A stretch of DNA of 64,000 nt from Massilia forsythiae. Lineage in GTDB: Bacteria > Pseudomonadota > Gammaproteobacteria > Burkholderiales > Burkholderiaceae_D. Below, piece by piece: positions 22,731 to 32,506 of the stretch (position 1 is the first letter of the stretch; every line of letters begins with the position of its first letter). A program made the position numbers and the translations under genes. The notes below the pieces were generated by a model. The model was not told the origin of the DNA and did not search any database. It saw only the letters and a program-made list of their open reading frames with translations. Where the stretch lies: the NCBI RefSeq assembly GCF_012849555.1, contig NZ_CP051685.1, forward strand, positions 5,270,001 to 5,334,000. The letters are read 5' to 3'.

Positions 22731-24647
22731 TTACTCTGCCTTGACGCCCAGGTCGCCCGGCTTGACGTTGACCTTGGCCTTGGCCTTCTGCTTCAGCGCT
22801 TCCACGTAGCCGTACATCTCGGCGCCGCCGACGGCGCGTGCGATCTGCTCGGCTTCCTGGCTGCGGCGCGCCGCGTCCGGCTGGGCCGGCTGCGATACCT
22901 TGGCGATGCGGTACACGCCATAGCCCTGGCCCGGCACCTCGACGCCGATGTAGGCCGGCAGCTTGGCGACATCGGCCTTCAGTACGGCCAGCGCGGCGGT
23001 CTGGTTGATGGTCGGCTGCTTGGTGCGCGAAACGATCTTGGGTTCGCCGAAGCCGGCGGCGTCGCCCGAGGCCTTGGCGGCGGCCAGCTTGGCTTCGCCG
23101 GCCTGGCGCGCCAGGCGCACTGCTTCTTCCTGGGTCACGCGCTGGCGGATGGCATTCGCCACGTCGGCCAGCGGACGCTTGCTTGCCGGCGTGAGGGTCA
23201 CCACGCGGCCGGCCACCAGGGTGCTCGGCGCCGTTTCCACCGCTTCGGTGTTGCGCTTGTTGGCCAGGGCGTCGTTCGAGAAGATCGCCTTTAGGAACTT
23301 GTCGTTATTCACCGGCGAGGCGCCCAGCGCCGGATTCGGCGTGCGCGTCAGCCCGTCCACGGTCTGGATCGTCAGGCCCAGCTTGTCGGCCACCGGCTTC
23401 AGGCTGTCCGACTGCTCGTACACCGTATTGGTGAAGGTTTCGGCCAGTTCCGCGTACTTGGCGGACAGCTTGGTCTTCTTCAGTTCCGCGACGATTTCCG
23501 GCCTGGCTTCTTCCAGCGATTTCTGGGTCGACGGCGTGACCGCGGTCACCTTGATGATGTGGTAGCCGAATTCCGAACGCACCAGGCCGCTCATTTCTCC
23601 GGCCTTGAGCGCATAGATCGCATCCTCGACCGGCTTGACGAACACGCCCTTCTCGACCGTGCCCAGGTCGCCGCCCAGCTCGGCCGAACCCGGATCCTGC
23701 GACTGCGCCTTGGCGACCTTGGCGAAGTCGTTCGGGTTCTTGCGCAACTCGTCCAGGATGGCTTGCGCCTTGGCCTTGGCGGCGGCGTCGTCGGCCGGCT
23801 TGGCGTCTGCCTTGGCGTTGATGAGGATGTGGCTGGCGGTGCGCTTTTCCGGGGTCGAAAAACGCGCCTTGCTCTTGTCGTAGGCGGCCACCACTTCGGC
23901 GTCGGACACCGTCACCTGCTTGTCCACCGCGTCGGCATTGAAGACGACGTATTCGGCCTTGACTTGTTCCGGCACCTGGAACAGGGTCGGGTTCTTGTCA
24001 TAGAAGGCCTTGATCATGTCGTCGGTGACCTTGACCTGGGCAACGTAGTTCGCGGCCGGGAACACCAGTTCCTGGACTTCGCGCTCTTGGTCGTTGATGT
24101 CCGACAGGCGCGTGCTCACCGAGCGCGGCGCGAACGCCGTCTGCTGGATGGCGCCGGCCAGCTGCTGCACCGCCATGTCCTGGCGCAGGCGCGCATCGAA
24201 CATTTCCGGGGTCATGCCCTGGGCGGCCAGCGCGGCCTTGTACTGGTCCATGTCGAAGCTGCCGTCCGCCTTGCGGAACTGCTGGATGTCGAGGATCTGC
24301 TTCTGCAGGCGGTCGTCGCTGACCGTCAGGTGGCTACGCGCCACTTCGGCATTGATCGCGCGCTCGGCGATCAGGTTGTCCAGTACGGCCTGCCTGGCTT
24401 CCGGGGTCTCGAACTGCTTCTGATCGAACTGGGCGCCCTGCGCCTGGCGCGCCTGGTCGATCTGGCGGCGCTGGGCGTTTTCCCATTCCTGCTGGGTGAT
24501 CTTCTTACCGTCCACGGTGGCCACGCCATCGTTGCCGCCGCCGCGCTCGTTGTAGCTGCTGACGCCGACCAGTACGAAGGAAGGCAGGATCAGCAGCAGC
24601 AACAGGAACTGCATCAATCGCTGGTGGTTACGGATAAATTCAAACAT
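22731..24647 (-). CDS. ppiD: periplasmic folding chaperone / peptidyl-prolyl isomerase, membrane-anchored
   Basis: 638 residues. MFEFIRNHQRLMQFLLLLLILPSF gives a short cytoplasmic tail and one membrane anchor at about 12-34. A SurA-like N-terminal chaperone region (VDGKKITQQEWENAQRRQID) follows. A parvulin domain lies at about 265-360 (ASHILINAKADA, GGDLGTVEKG, FGYHIIKVT), then a second helical region. PpiD sits at the Sec translocon exit and helps fold outer-membrane proteins. It closes the tig-clpP-clpX-lon-HU-ppiD series, separated from HU by two tRNA-Asp genes and their trailing repeats. Confidence 0.95.
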   Translation of the reverse strand: MFEFIRNHQRLMQFLLLLLILPSFVLVGVSSYNERGGGNDGVATVDGKKITQQEWENAQRRQIDQARQAQGAQFDQKQFETPEARQAVLDNLIAERAINAEVARSHLTVSDDRLQKQILDIQQFRKADGSFDMDQYKAALAAQGMTPEMFDARLRQDMAVQQLAGAIQQTAFAPRSVSTRLSDINDQEREVQELVFPAANYVAQVKVTDDMIKAFYDKNPTLFQVPEQVKAEYVVFNADAVDKQVTVSDAEVVAAYDKSKARFSTPEKRTASHILINAKADAKPADDAAAKAKAQAILDELRKNPNDFAKVAKAQSQDPGSAELGGDLGTVEKGVFVKPVEDAIYALKAGEMSGLVRSEFGYHIIKVTAVTPSTQKSLEEARPEIVAELKKTKLSAKYAELAETFTNTVYEQSDSLKPVADKLGLTIQTVDGLTRTPNPALGASPVNNDKFLKAIFSNDALANKRNTEAVETAPSTLVAGRVVTLTPASKRPLADVANAIRQRVTQEEAVRLARQAGEAKLAAAKASGDAAGFGEPKIVSRTKQPTINQTAALAVLKADVAKLPAYIGVEVPGQGYGVYRIAKVSQPAQPDAARRSQEAEQIARAVGGAEMYGYVEALKQKAKAKVNVKPGDLGVKAE

Positions 24648-24686
24648 GGTCAGCCAATCAAGGTTGAAGATGCGTTTTCAAAAACT

Positions 24687-24720
24687 AAAAAAAAAGGCGA
24701 ACTCGCGTTCGCCTCTTTTT
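24687..24720 (-). terminator. terminator of the tRNA-Asp transcript
   Basis: AGGCGAAC and GTTCGCCT pair around TCGC. On the minus strand the stem is followed by nine T. It lies 66 bp beyond the second trailing unit, so a transcript carrying both tRNAs and both units would end here, 40 bp before ppiD. Confidence 0.88.
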
Positions 24721-24785
24721 CAGAACTAGCGGTTACCGGCGCAATCTACGAAGACCGCGTTACAACCGACATTACCGCAACATAT

Positions 24786-24902
24786 TGGCGGAGCGGACGG
24801 GACTCGCCTACATACCGCAGGCCGCGGTTCCGCTTGCAAGCGGAACCCTTCGAGTCCCGACCCGTGCCGCCCGCAGGGGCGGCACTTCTTCCTTCTCAAA
24901 TC
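24786..24902 (-). ncRNA. structured trailing unit A after tRNA-Asp, ending in a copy of the tRNA 3' end
   Basis: 117 nt directly after the CCA of the upstream tRNA-Asp. Its last 21 nt (24786-24806) are identical to the tRNA 3' end including CCA. On the transcribed strand it can form an upstream hairpin (GTGCCGCCC with GGGGCGGCAC), then an 8-bp closing stem GGGACTCG/CGAGTCCC. Inside this are a hairpin of GGTTCCGCTT with its inverse and a small hairpin CCTGC/GTAGG. Unit B has the same layout with compensatory changes. The closest parallel is rtT RNA of the E. coli tyrT operon. A remnant of integration at the tRNA 3' end is the alternative. Confidence 0.6.
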
Positions 24903-24979
24903 TGGCGGAGCGGACGGGACTCGAACCCGCGACCCCCGGCGTGACAGGCCGGTATTCTAACCAACTGAACTACCGCTCC
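24903..24979 (-). tRNA. tRNA-Asp (GUC), distal copy
   Basis: 77 nt including an encoded CCA. Acceptor GGAGCGG/CCGCTCC, D-arm AGTTCAGTTGGTTAGA, anticodon loop CTGTCAC giving GUC, T-arm CGGGTTCGAGTCCCG. It is identical to the copy at 25112-25188 and is the second tRNA in the inferred transcript. Confidence 0.98.
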
Positions 24980-24995
24980 AAATTCTGGCATTTCG

Positions 24996-25111
24996 TGGCG
25001 GAGCGGACGGGACTCGCCTACATCCTGCAGGCCGCGGAATCGCTTGCAAGCGATTCCCTTCGAGTCCCAAACCGTGTTGTCCGCAGGGACAACACGCCGA
25101 CTGCGCATTCG
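24996..25111 (-). ncRNA. structured trailing unit B after tRNA-Asp, ending in a copy of the tRNA 3' end
   Basis: 116 nt between the first tRNA-Asp and the leader of the second. It ends (24996-25016) in the same 21-nt copy of the tRNA 3' end. The stems match unit A, but paired positions differ together: the inner hairpin is GGAATCGCTT with its inverse instead of GGTTCCGCTT, and the upstream hairpin is GTGTTGTCC with its inverse instead of GTGCCGCCC. Three compensatory pairs are counted in each stem. The closing stem and tRNA-derived tail are unchanged. Conservation of folding rather than sequence argues for a functional RNA. Confidence 0.6.
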
Positions 25112-25188
25112 TGGCGGAGCGGACGGGACTCGAACCCGCGACCCCCGGCGTGACAGGCCGGTATTCTAACCAACTGAACTACCGCTCC
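25112..25188 (-). tRNA. tRNA-Asp (GUC), proximal copy
   Basis: 77 nt with encoded CCA, identical in sequence to 24903-24979. The two genes repeat with a 209-bp period that includes the trailing unit, so tRNA plus unit was duplicated together. The promoter should lie in 25189-25309, downstream of the HU gene; no clear hexamers were assigned. Confidence 0.98.
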
Positions 25189-25309
25189 ACGAAATACTGG
25201 GTACTACCGACATCCGAGGACGACCGAGAGGCCCGGTCATCCGCGGCGAACGATTCGATGAGAACATGTCGCCGGATGCTTCCTGCTGCGTGTCAGCGCA
25301 GCGGAGGCA

Positions 25310-25582
25310 TTAGTTTACTGCATCTTTTAATGCTTTACCAGCCTTAAATTTCGGAACCTTGGCCGCCTTGATCTTGATGGCTTCCTTGGTGCGCGGATCG
25401 CGGCCGGTGCGCTCGGCGCGCTCGCCCACCGTAAAGGTGCCGAAGCCGACCAGGGTCACACTGTCGTTGTTCTTCAGGGTGTTGGTCACTGCATCGATCA
25501 TGGCATCGAGGGCGCGCGCGGCGGAGGCTTTGGTCAGGTCCGCGGACTTCGCGATTTCTTCGATCAGTTCAGTTTTGTTCAC
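25310..25582 (-). CDS. hupB: HU family DNA-binding protein
   Basis: 90 residues with the complete HU/IHF fold: MNKTELIEEIAKSADLTKA helices, then LVGFGTFTVGERAERTGRDP, the beta-arm region that inserts into the minor groove, ending KFKAGKALKDAVN. It is a nucleoid architectural protein. It lies between lon and ppiD, as hupB does in many proteobacteria. The lack of IHF-specific residues and the context favour HU-beta. Confidence 0.96.
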   Translation of the reverse strand: MNKTELIEEIAKSADLTKASAARALDAMIDAVTNTLKNNDSVTLVGFGTFTVGERAERTGRDPRTKEAIKIKAAKVPKFKAGKALKDAVN

Positions 25583-25887
25583 TCTTTTCCCTCTTTATAC
25601 GTTCCAGACACGGTGCGCCTGGAAACGCCAGGCCCGACCGTAAACGCATATTAGACAAGGGCGCCATGCTTTGTGTCAAGCAATGATGATGCCGTGCGGC
25701 AACGCATCGTACATCCAACAAGGATGACGCGTATCAGCCAGCGTATTCGTACGCGACGCGCCAAAAACGTCGTCCCCGCGAAGGCGGGGACCCATACCGA
25801 GCATCTCGCACCGTAAAGGTGAAAAGACACGTGAGCTTGGGTCCCCGCCTGCGCGGGGACGACGGTGCTACTCTGGAACCTGATAGG
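25583..25887. other. intergenic region between lon and HU
   Basis: 305 bp containing the HU promoter/leader on its right side (not resolved to hexamers) and, from 25768 to 25864, a paired-palindrome repeat placed just after the lon stop. No gene is supported. Confidence 0.6.
25768..25864. repeat. paired-palindrome (BIME-like) intergenic repeat
   Basis: CGTCGTCCCCGCGAAGG with CGGGGACCCATACC on the left, and an inverted arm GGGTCCCCGCCTGCGCGG with GGACGACG on the right, about 45 bp apart. Each arm is also a hairpin by itself. It starts 24 bp after the lon stop and may stabilise or terminate the lon mRNA. Confidence 0.8.
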
Positions 25888-28290
<2,403 letters not shown>

Positions 28291-28630
28291 GGCATACCTT
28301 ATAAAAAGCGTACAGAGGATGTTGGGCGCACCCCCGTGAAACACAAGACTGGCGCTGCAAAAAATTTTCTGCCAAGTAAATAATTAACAGGCTCGACTCG
28401 ACTATAGCCGATTCCACCGAAGCACGTTTATCACCGCAAACAAGCGTGGCGCGGCGCGCTTGTGCTTCCGCCACAACACCACTGTCCACGGTTTTTAACA
28501 AAAGAAAAAGCCACTACACAACCTGAGTTGCGAGTGGCTTTACGAATGAAGCCGCGTCTTTTATTGAAGTAAATTGTACCTTCAAGTTTCCGCGATTCGT
28601 TTCATTCCGTTGCGTGTACGCACGGAAAGA
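28291..28630. other. intergenic region between clpX and lon
   Basis: 340 bp holding the clpX terminator (28499-28541) and the lon promoter/leader. It is AT-richer than its surroundings. A heat-shock promoter for lon is expected from the family, but no convincing sigma-32 pair could be assigned by eye. Confidence 0.6.
28499..28541 (-). terminator. terminator after clpX
   Basis: AAAGCCACT and AGTGGCTTT form a 9-bp stem around a 17-nt loop that itself contains CAAC/GTTG. On the minus strand it leads into TTTTTCTTTT. It lies 90 bp beyond the clpX stop. Confidence 0.85.
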
Positions 28631-29902
28631 TCAGTTTTCTCCCGATACTTTTGGCGTTTCGCTATAGATCAATAGTGGTTTGGCACCGTTCGTAATCGTA
28701 TTTTCATCGATCACGACTTTCACCACGTTCTGCTGGCTCGGCAGCTCGTACATCACGTCGAGCAGCGCGTGTTCCAGGATCGAACGCAGGCCGCGCGCGC
28801 CGGTCTTGCGCGCCAGCGCCTTCTTGGCGATCGCATGCAGGGCAGCCGGGCGGATTTCCAGTTCGGCGCCTTCCATGTCGAGCAGCTTCGAGTACTGCTT
28901 GATCAGCGCGTTCTTCGGCTCGATCAGGATCTGGATCAGCGCGTCTTCGGTCAGCTCGCTCAGGGTGGCGACGACCGGCAGGCGGCCGACCAGTTCCGGG
29001 ATCAGGCCGAACTTGATCAGGTCTTCCGGTTCCGCTTCCATCAGCACGTCGCTGACCGAGCGCTGGCTCTGGCTCTTGACGCTGGCGGCGAAGCCGATGC
29101 CGCTCTTTTCGGAACGGTTCTGGATCACCTTGGCCAGGCCGTCGAAGGCGCCGCCGCAGATGAACATGATGTTGGTCGTGTCGATCTGCACGAAGTCCTG
29201 GTTCGGGTGCTTGCGCCCGCCCTGCGGCGGCACCGACGCCATGGTGCCTTCGATCAGCTTCAGCAGCGCCTGCTGCACGCCTTCGCCGGACACGTCGCGC
29301 GTGATCGAGGGGTTGTCCGATTTACGCGAAATCTTGTCGATCTCGTCGATATAGACGATGCCGCGCTGGGCCTTTTCGACTTCGTAGTTGCAGCTCTGCA
29401 GCAGCTTCTGGATGATGTTCTCGACGTCTTCGCCCACGTAACCGGCTTCGGTCAGGGTGGTGGCGTCGGCGATCACGAACGGCACGTTGAGCATGCGCGC
29501 CAGCGTCTGCGCCAGCAGGGTCTTGCCGGAACCGGTGGGGCCGACCAGCAGGATGTTGCTCTTGGCCAGCTCGACCTCGTCCTTCTTGCCCAGGTGCTTG
29601 AGGCGCTTGTAATGGTTGTAGACCGCCACCGACAGGATGCGTTTCGCCGTCTGCTGGCCGATCACGTACTGGTCGAGCAACTCGCTGATCTCGTGCGGCG
29701 TCGGCAGGTCGGACTTGGCGCCGCCCGCCACGGTTTCCACGTTCGAGGTCTCATCGCGGATGATGTCGTTGCACAGGTCGATGCACTCGTCGCAAATGAA
29801 GACCGAGGGTCCCGCGATCAGCTTCTTGACCTCGTGCTGGCTCTTGCCGCAGAACGAGCAGTACAGGAGTTTTTCGCCGCTGGAGGATTTTTTGTCAGAC
29901 AT
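28631..29902 (-). CDS. clpX: ATP-dependent Clp protease ATP-binding subunit ClpX
   Basis: 423 residues. The N-terminal zinc-binding domain has Cys15, Cys18, Cys37 and Cys40. The AAA+ module has Walker A GPTGSGKT at 121-128, Walker B in GIVYIDEIDKI, and the ClpP-docking IGF loop (KSGIGFAAS). It unfolds tagged proteins and feeds them to ClpP. clpP lies upstream on the same strand, with a 157-bp gap containing a hairpin, so the two are probably only partly co-transcribed. Confidence 0.98.
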   Translation of the reverse strand: MSDKKSSSGEKLLYCSFCGKSQHEVKKLIAGPSVFICDECIDLCNDIIRDETSNVETVAGGAKSDLPTPHEISELLDQYVIGQQTAKRILSVAVYNHYKRLKHLGKKDEVELAKSNILLVGPTGSGKTLLAQTLARMLNVPFVIADATTLTEAGYVGEDVENIIQKLLQSCNYEVEKAQRGIVYIDEIDKISRKSDNPSITRDVSGEGVQQALLKLIEGTMASVPPQGGRKHPNQDFVQIDTTNIMFICGGAFDGLAKVIQNRSEKSGIGFAASVKSQSQRSVSDVLMEAEPEDLIKFGLIPELVGRLPVVATLSELTEDALIQILIEPKNALIKQYSKLLDMEGAELEIRPAALHAIAKKALARKTGARGLRSILEHALLDVMYELPSQQNVVKVVIDENTITNGAKPLLIYSETPKVSGEN

Positions 29903-29990
29903 GGGGCAATCTTATGTTGAATTGCAATGAATATATCGCTAATACGAGAGCGCAACAAGTGCAACGCTCTCCATGCTACCCGATTTGAAA

Positions 29991-30024
29991 GCAAAACGCC
30001 CGAACCGCTATTGCGACCGGGCGT
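29991..30024 (-). terminator. weak terminator/attenuator between clpP and clpX
   Basis: CGCCCG and CGGGCG pair around a 15-nt loop. On the minus strand the stem is followed by TTTTGC. The short stem and broken T run suggest partial termination after clpP. Confidence 0.6.
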
Positions 30025-30059
30025 ATTTGAGCAACAATCGTCGGCAGCTCGCCGGCTGA

Positions 30060-30677
30060 TCAGCCGCGGTTCGTCAGCACCCGGTCGATCAAGCCGTATT
30101 CCACCGATTCCTCGGCGGACAGGAAGCGGTCGCGGTCGGTATCCTTGTGGATCTGCTCGATCGTCTGGCCGGTATTGTCGGCCATGATGCGCGCCAGGCG
30201 CTCGCGCAGGTACAGGATTTCCTTGGCCTGGATCTCGATGTCCGAAGCCATGCCCTGCGATCCGCCGGACGGCTGGTGGATCATCACGCGCGAGTTCGGC
30301 AGCGAGAAGCGCTTGCCCTTGGCGCCGGCGGCCAGCAGGAAGGCGCCCATCGACGCCGCCATGCCGGTGCACAGAGTCGACACGTCCGGCTTGATGAAGT
30401 TCATGGTGTCGAAGATCGCCAGGCCGGCCGAAACCGAACCGCCCGGCGAATTGATGTACAGCGAGATGTCCTTGTCCGGATTCTCGCTTTCCAGGAACAG
30501 CATCTGGGCCACGATCAGATTCGCCATCTGGTCGTTGACAGGACCGACCAGGAAAATCACGCGCTCCTTCAGCAGGCGCGAATAGATGTCGTAGGCGCGC
30601 TCGCCGCGACCGCTCTGCTCGATCACCATCGGCACGAGGCCGAGGGCCTGGGTATCCAATGCGGGATTATGGTTCAT
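30060..30677 (-). CDS. clpP: ATP-dependent Clp protease proteolytic subunit ClpP
   Basis: 205 residues from the ATG at 30677, favoured by AAGGA 11 nt upstream; ATGs at 30686 and 30689 have the ribosome site too close. The catalytic triad is visible: Ser109 in GMAASMGAF, His134 in RVMIHQPSGG and an Asp in the DTDRDRFL region. The short N-terminal propeptide is normal. It forms the tetradecameric chamber that works with ClpX and ClpA. It lies between tig and clpX in the canonical order. Confidence 0.97.
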   Translation of the reverse strand: MNHNPALDTQALGLVPMVIEQSGRGERAYDIYSRLLKERVIFLVGPVNDQMANLIVAQMLFLESENPDKDISLYINSPGGSVSAGLAIFDTMNFIKPDVSTLCTGMAASMGAFLLAAGAKGKRFSLPNSRVMIHQPSGGSQGMASDIEIQAKEILYLRERLARIMADNTGQTIEQIHKDTDRDRFLSAEESVEYGLIDRVLTNRG

Positions 30678-30709
30678 ACCTGTCATCATCCTTGTAATAG
30701 TTTACATGC

Positions 30710-30749
30710 GCCCCGGCCCGGCGAAGCTCACACCGCACCGGGCCGGGGC
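30710..30749 (-). other. strong hairpin without T run between tig and clpP
   Basis: A perfect 12-bp GC stem (GCCCCGGCCCGG and inverse) with a 16-nt loop, only 14 bp after the tig stop. No T run follows in the direction of transcription, so it is more likely a processing or mRNA-stabilising structure than a terminator. Confidence 0.7.
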
Positions 30750-30763
30750 TCCTGTGGGACGGC

Positions 30764-32107
30764 TCAGCCTTGTGCGGCGTTGCTACCCATCAGTTCGTCA
30801 AAGGCGATGTCCTTGCTGGTCGCCTTTGCCTTGCCGAGGACATAGTTAACGACGTTTTCTTCCAATACAAGAGCCTCGACTTCGCTCAGGCGGCGGCGAT
30901 CGCTGTAGTAGTACTTCAGCACTTCCTTCGGATCTTCGTAGCTCTGCGCGAAGTCCTCGATCTGGGCCTTCACCTGCTCTTGCGTGGCTTGCAGGTTGTT
31001 GTCGGCAACCAGTTGCGACAGGATCAGGCCCAGGCGCACGCGGCGCTCGGCCTTGGCGGCGAACAGGTCGGCCGGGAACGGCAGGCTCTTGACGTCCATG
31101 CCGCGCTGGGCCATGTCCTGGCGGGTCTGTTCGGCCAGGCGCTCGGAATCCTGGGCAACCATGACTTGCGGCACGTCCATCTCGGTGTGCTTGACCAGCG
31201 CATCCATCACGGCTTCCTTGTTGCGGGCCTTGATGCGGGCGGTGACTTCACGCTCCAGGTTGGTCTTGATGTCTTCGCGCATCTTGTCGATGCTGCCGTC
31301 TTCGATGCCCAGCGACTTGGCGAACTCGTCGTCGACTTCCGGCAGGTGCGCCCACTCCAGCTTCTTCAGGGTGATGGTGAAGTCGGCGGTCTTGCCGGCC
31401 ACGTCCTTGCCGTGGTAATCCTCCGGGAAGGCCAGCGGGAAGGTCTTGCTTTCGCCGACCTTCAGGCCGACGGTGGCGGCTTCGAATTCCGGCAGCATGC
31501 GGCCTTCGCCCAGCACGAAGGCATAGTCGTCGGCCTTGCCGCCGTCGAACTCGACGCCGTCGATGGCGCCGGTGAAATCGACGGTCACACGGTCGCCGTT
31601 GGCGGCCACGGCATCGCCGCCGGTGCCGTGCTCGCCTTCTTCGCCCTTGGCATGGAAGTGCACGCGCTGCTTGCGCAGGATGTCCAGGGTCTTGTCGATC
31701 TCGGCGTCGGTGACGTCGGTCTTGACGGTCTCGACGTCGACGTCGGCCAGTTCCGGCAGCGACACTTCCGGATAGACTTCGAAGGTCGCGTCGAAGGCCA
31801 GCATGCCTTCCGGCGCTTCCTGTTTCGGTTCGATTTTCGGCATGCCGGCGACGCGCAGCTGGTTTTCGTTGGCGGCGTCGTTGAATGCCTGGCCAACCTT
31901 GTCGTTCAGCACGTCGGATTCGATCTGGTAGCCGTACTGGGCGGCGACCATCTTGATTGGCACCTTGCCCGGACGGAAGCCCGGGGCGCGCGCGGTCTTG
32001 GCCTGCTTCTTCAGGCGCTTTTCGACTTCCGAACGAACGTCGCTCAGCGGGAAGGTGATCGTCAAGCGGCGCTCGAGTTTACCCAGGTTTTCGACAGCAG
32101 TTGCCAT
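30764..32107 (-). CDS. tig: trigger factor, ribosome-associated chaperone
   Basis: 447 residues, normal length. The N-terminal ribosome-binding domain has the signature region with PGFRPGKVPIKMV at about 42-54. A PPIase (FKBP-like) domain lies at about 160-250 (DRVTVDFTGAIDGVEFDGG, AFPEDYHGKDVAGK). A C-terminal helical chaperone domain follows. It binds nascent chains at the ribosome exit. The ATG has no good ribosome site (GGA 13 nt away). The gene begins 31 nt after a tRNA-Leu, so it may use a transcript that also carries that tRNA. Confidence 0.97.
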   Translation of the reverse strand: MATAVENLGKLERRLTITFPLSDVRSEVEKRLKKQAKTARAPGFRPGKVPIKMVAAQYGYQIESDVLNDKVGQAFNDAANENQLRVAGMPKIEPKQEAPEGMLAFDATFEVYPEVSLPELADVDVETVKTDVTDAEIDKTLDILRKQRVHFHAKGEEGEHGTGGDAVAANGDRVTVDFTGAIDGVEFDGGKADDYAFVLGEGRMLPEFEAATVGLKVGESKTFPLAFPEDYHGKDVAGKTADFTITLKKLEWAHLPEVDDEFAKSLGIEDGSIDKMREDIKTNLEREVTARIKARNKEAVMDALVKHTEMDVPQVMVAQDSERLAEQTRQDMAQRGMDVKSLPFPADLFAAKAERRVRLGLILSQLVADNNLQATQEQVKAQIEDFAQSYEDPKEVLKYYYSDRRRLSEVEALVLEENVVNYVLGKAKATSKDIAFDELMGSNAAQG

Positions 32108-32138
32108 TGTAAAAATCGTCCAAAAAAATAATTATTCG

Positions 32139-32225
32139 TGGTGCGAGGAGGGGGACTCGAACCCCCACACCATTGCTGGCGTCAGGACCTAAACCTGGTG
32201 CGTCTACCAATTTCGCCATCCTCGC
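32139..32225 (-). tRNA. tRNA-Leu (UAG)
   Basis: 87 nt including encoded CCA. Acceptor GCGAGGA/TCCTCGC, class II variable arm, anticodon loop TTTAGGT giving UAG, T-arm GGGGGTTCGAGTCCCCC. It lies directly upstream of tig on the same strand. Only a T-rich stretch without a hairpin separates them. Confidence 0.97.
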
Positions 32226-32479
32226 GCAGGATTGCTGCATCTTGCCGCAAAAACAAAGGGCGTCCGACATCCAAACCGGCCGCCCTGCACTATTCCGTTT
32301 AGGGGCTACAACTTCAACCCGATATTTTACTGGATTATCTGACACTAATGGGCGATTTTTGATTCGTGCGCCCTGCGTGGATCGTCAATTCACGCAATGA
32401 ATCCATAGCAAAATATTTTTCTCAAACAATATCAACGATTTACGTTTCGACGCGTGGACGACGCGCATGGTCCGTCGAA
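32226..32479. other. intergenic region between the efflux genes and tRNA-Leu
   Basis: 254 bp, AT-richer than average. It should contain the tRNA-Leu/tig promoter (minus strand, not resolved) and part of a GTGGACG-family palindrome reaching from 32454 into the efflux gene. No gene is seen. Confidence 0.6.
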
Positions 32480-32506
32480 TCACGCGTCGACGGTCGCGTC
32501 GTCCAC
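32454..32506. repeat. GTGGACG-family palindrome overlapping the 3' end of the efflux pump gene
   Basis: GTGGACGACGCG at 32454-32465 and its exact inverse at 32495-32506. The right arm and the centre encode the last residues of the RND protein (RVDDATVDA), so the stop codon lies inside the repeat. Confidence 0.75.

Noticed and set aside
24785..25347. Open frames through the tRNA-Asp repeats (starting AERTGL...)
   Set aside because: They translate tRNA genes and their trailing structures; paired substitutions in hairpins rather than codon-position bias explain the conservation.
28291..28500. Heat-shock (sigma-32) promoter for lon
   Set aside because: Expected from biology, but no -35/-10 pair with acceptable spacing could be identified by eye.
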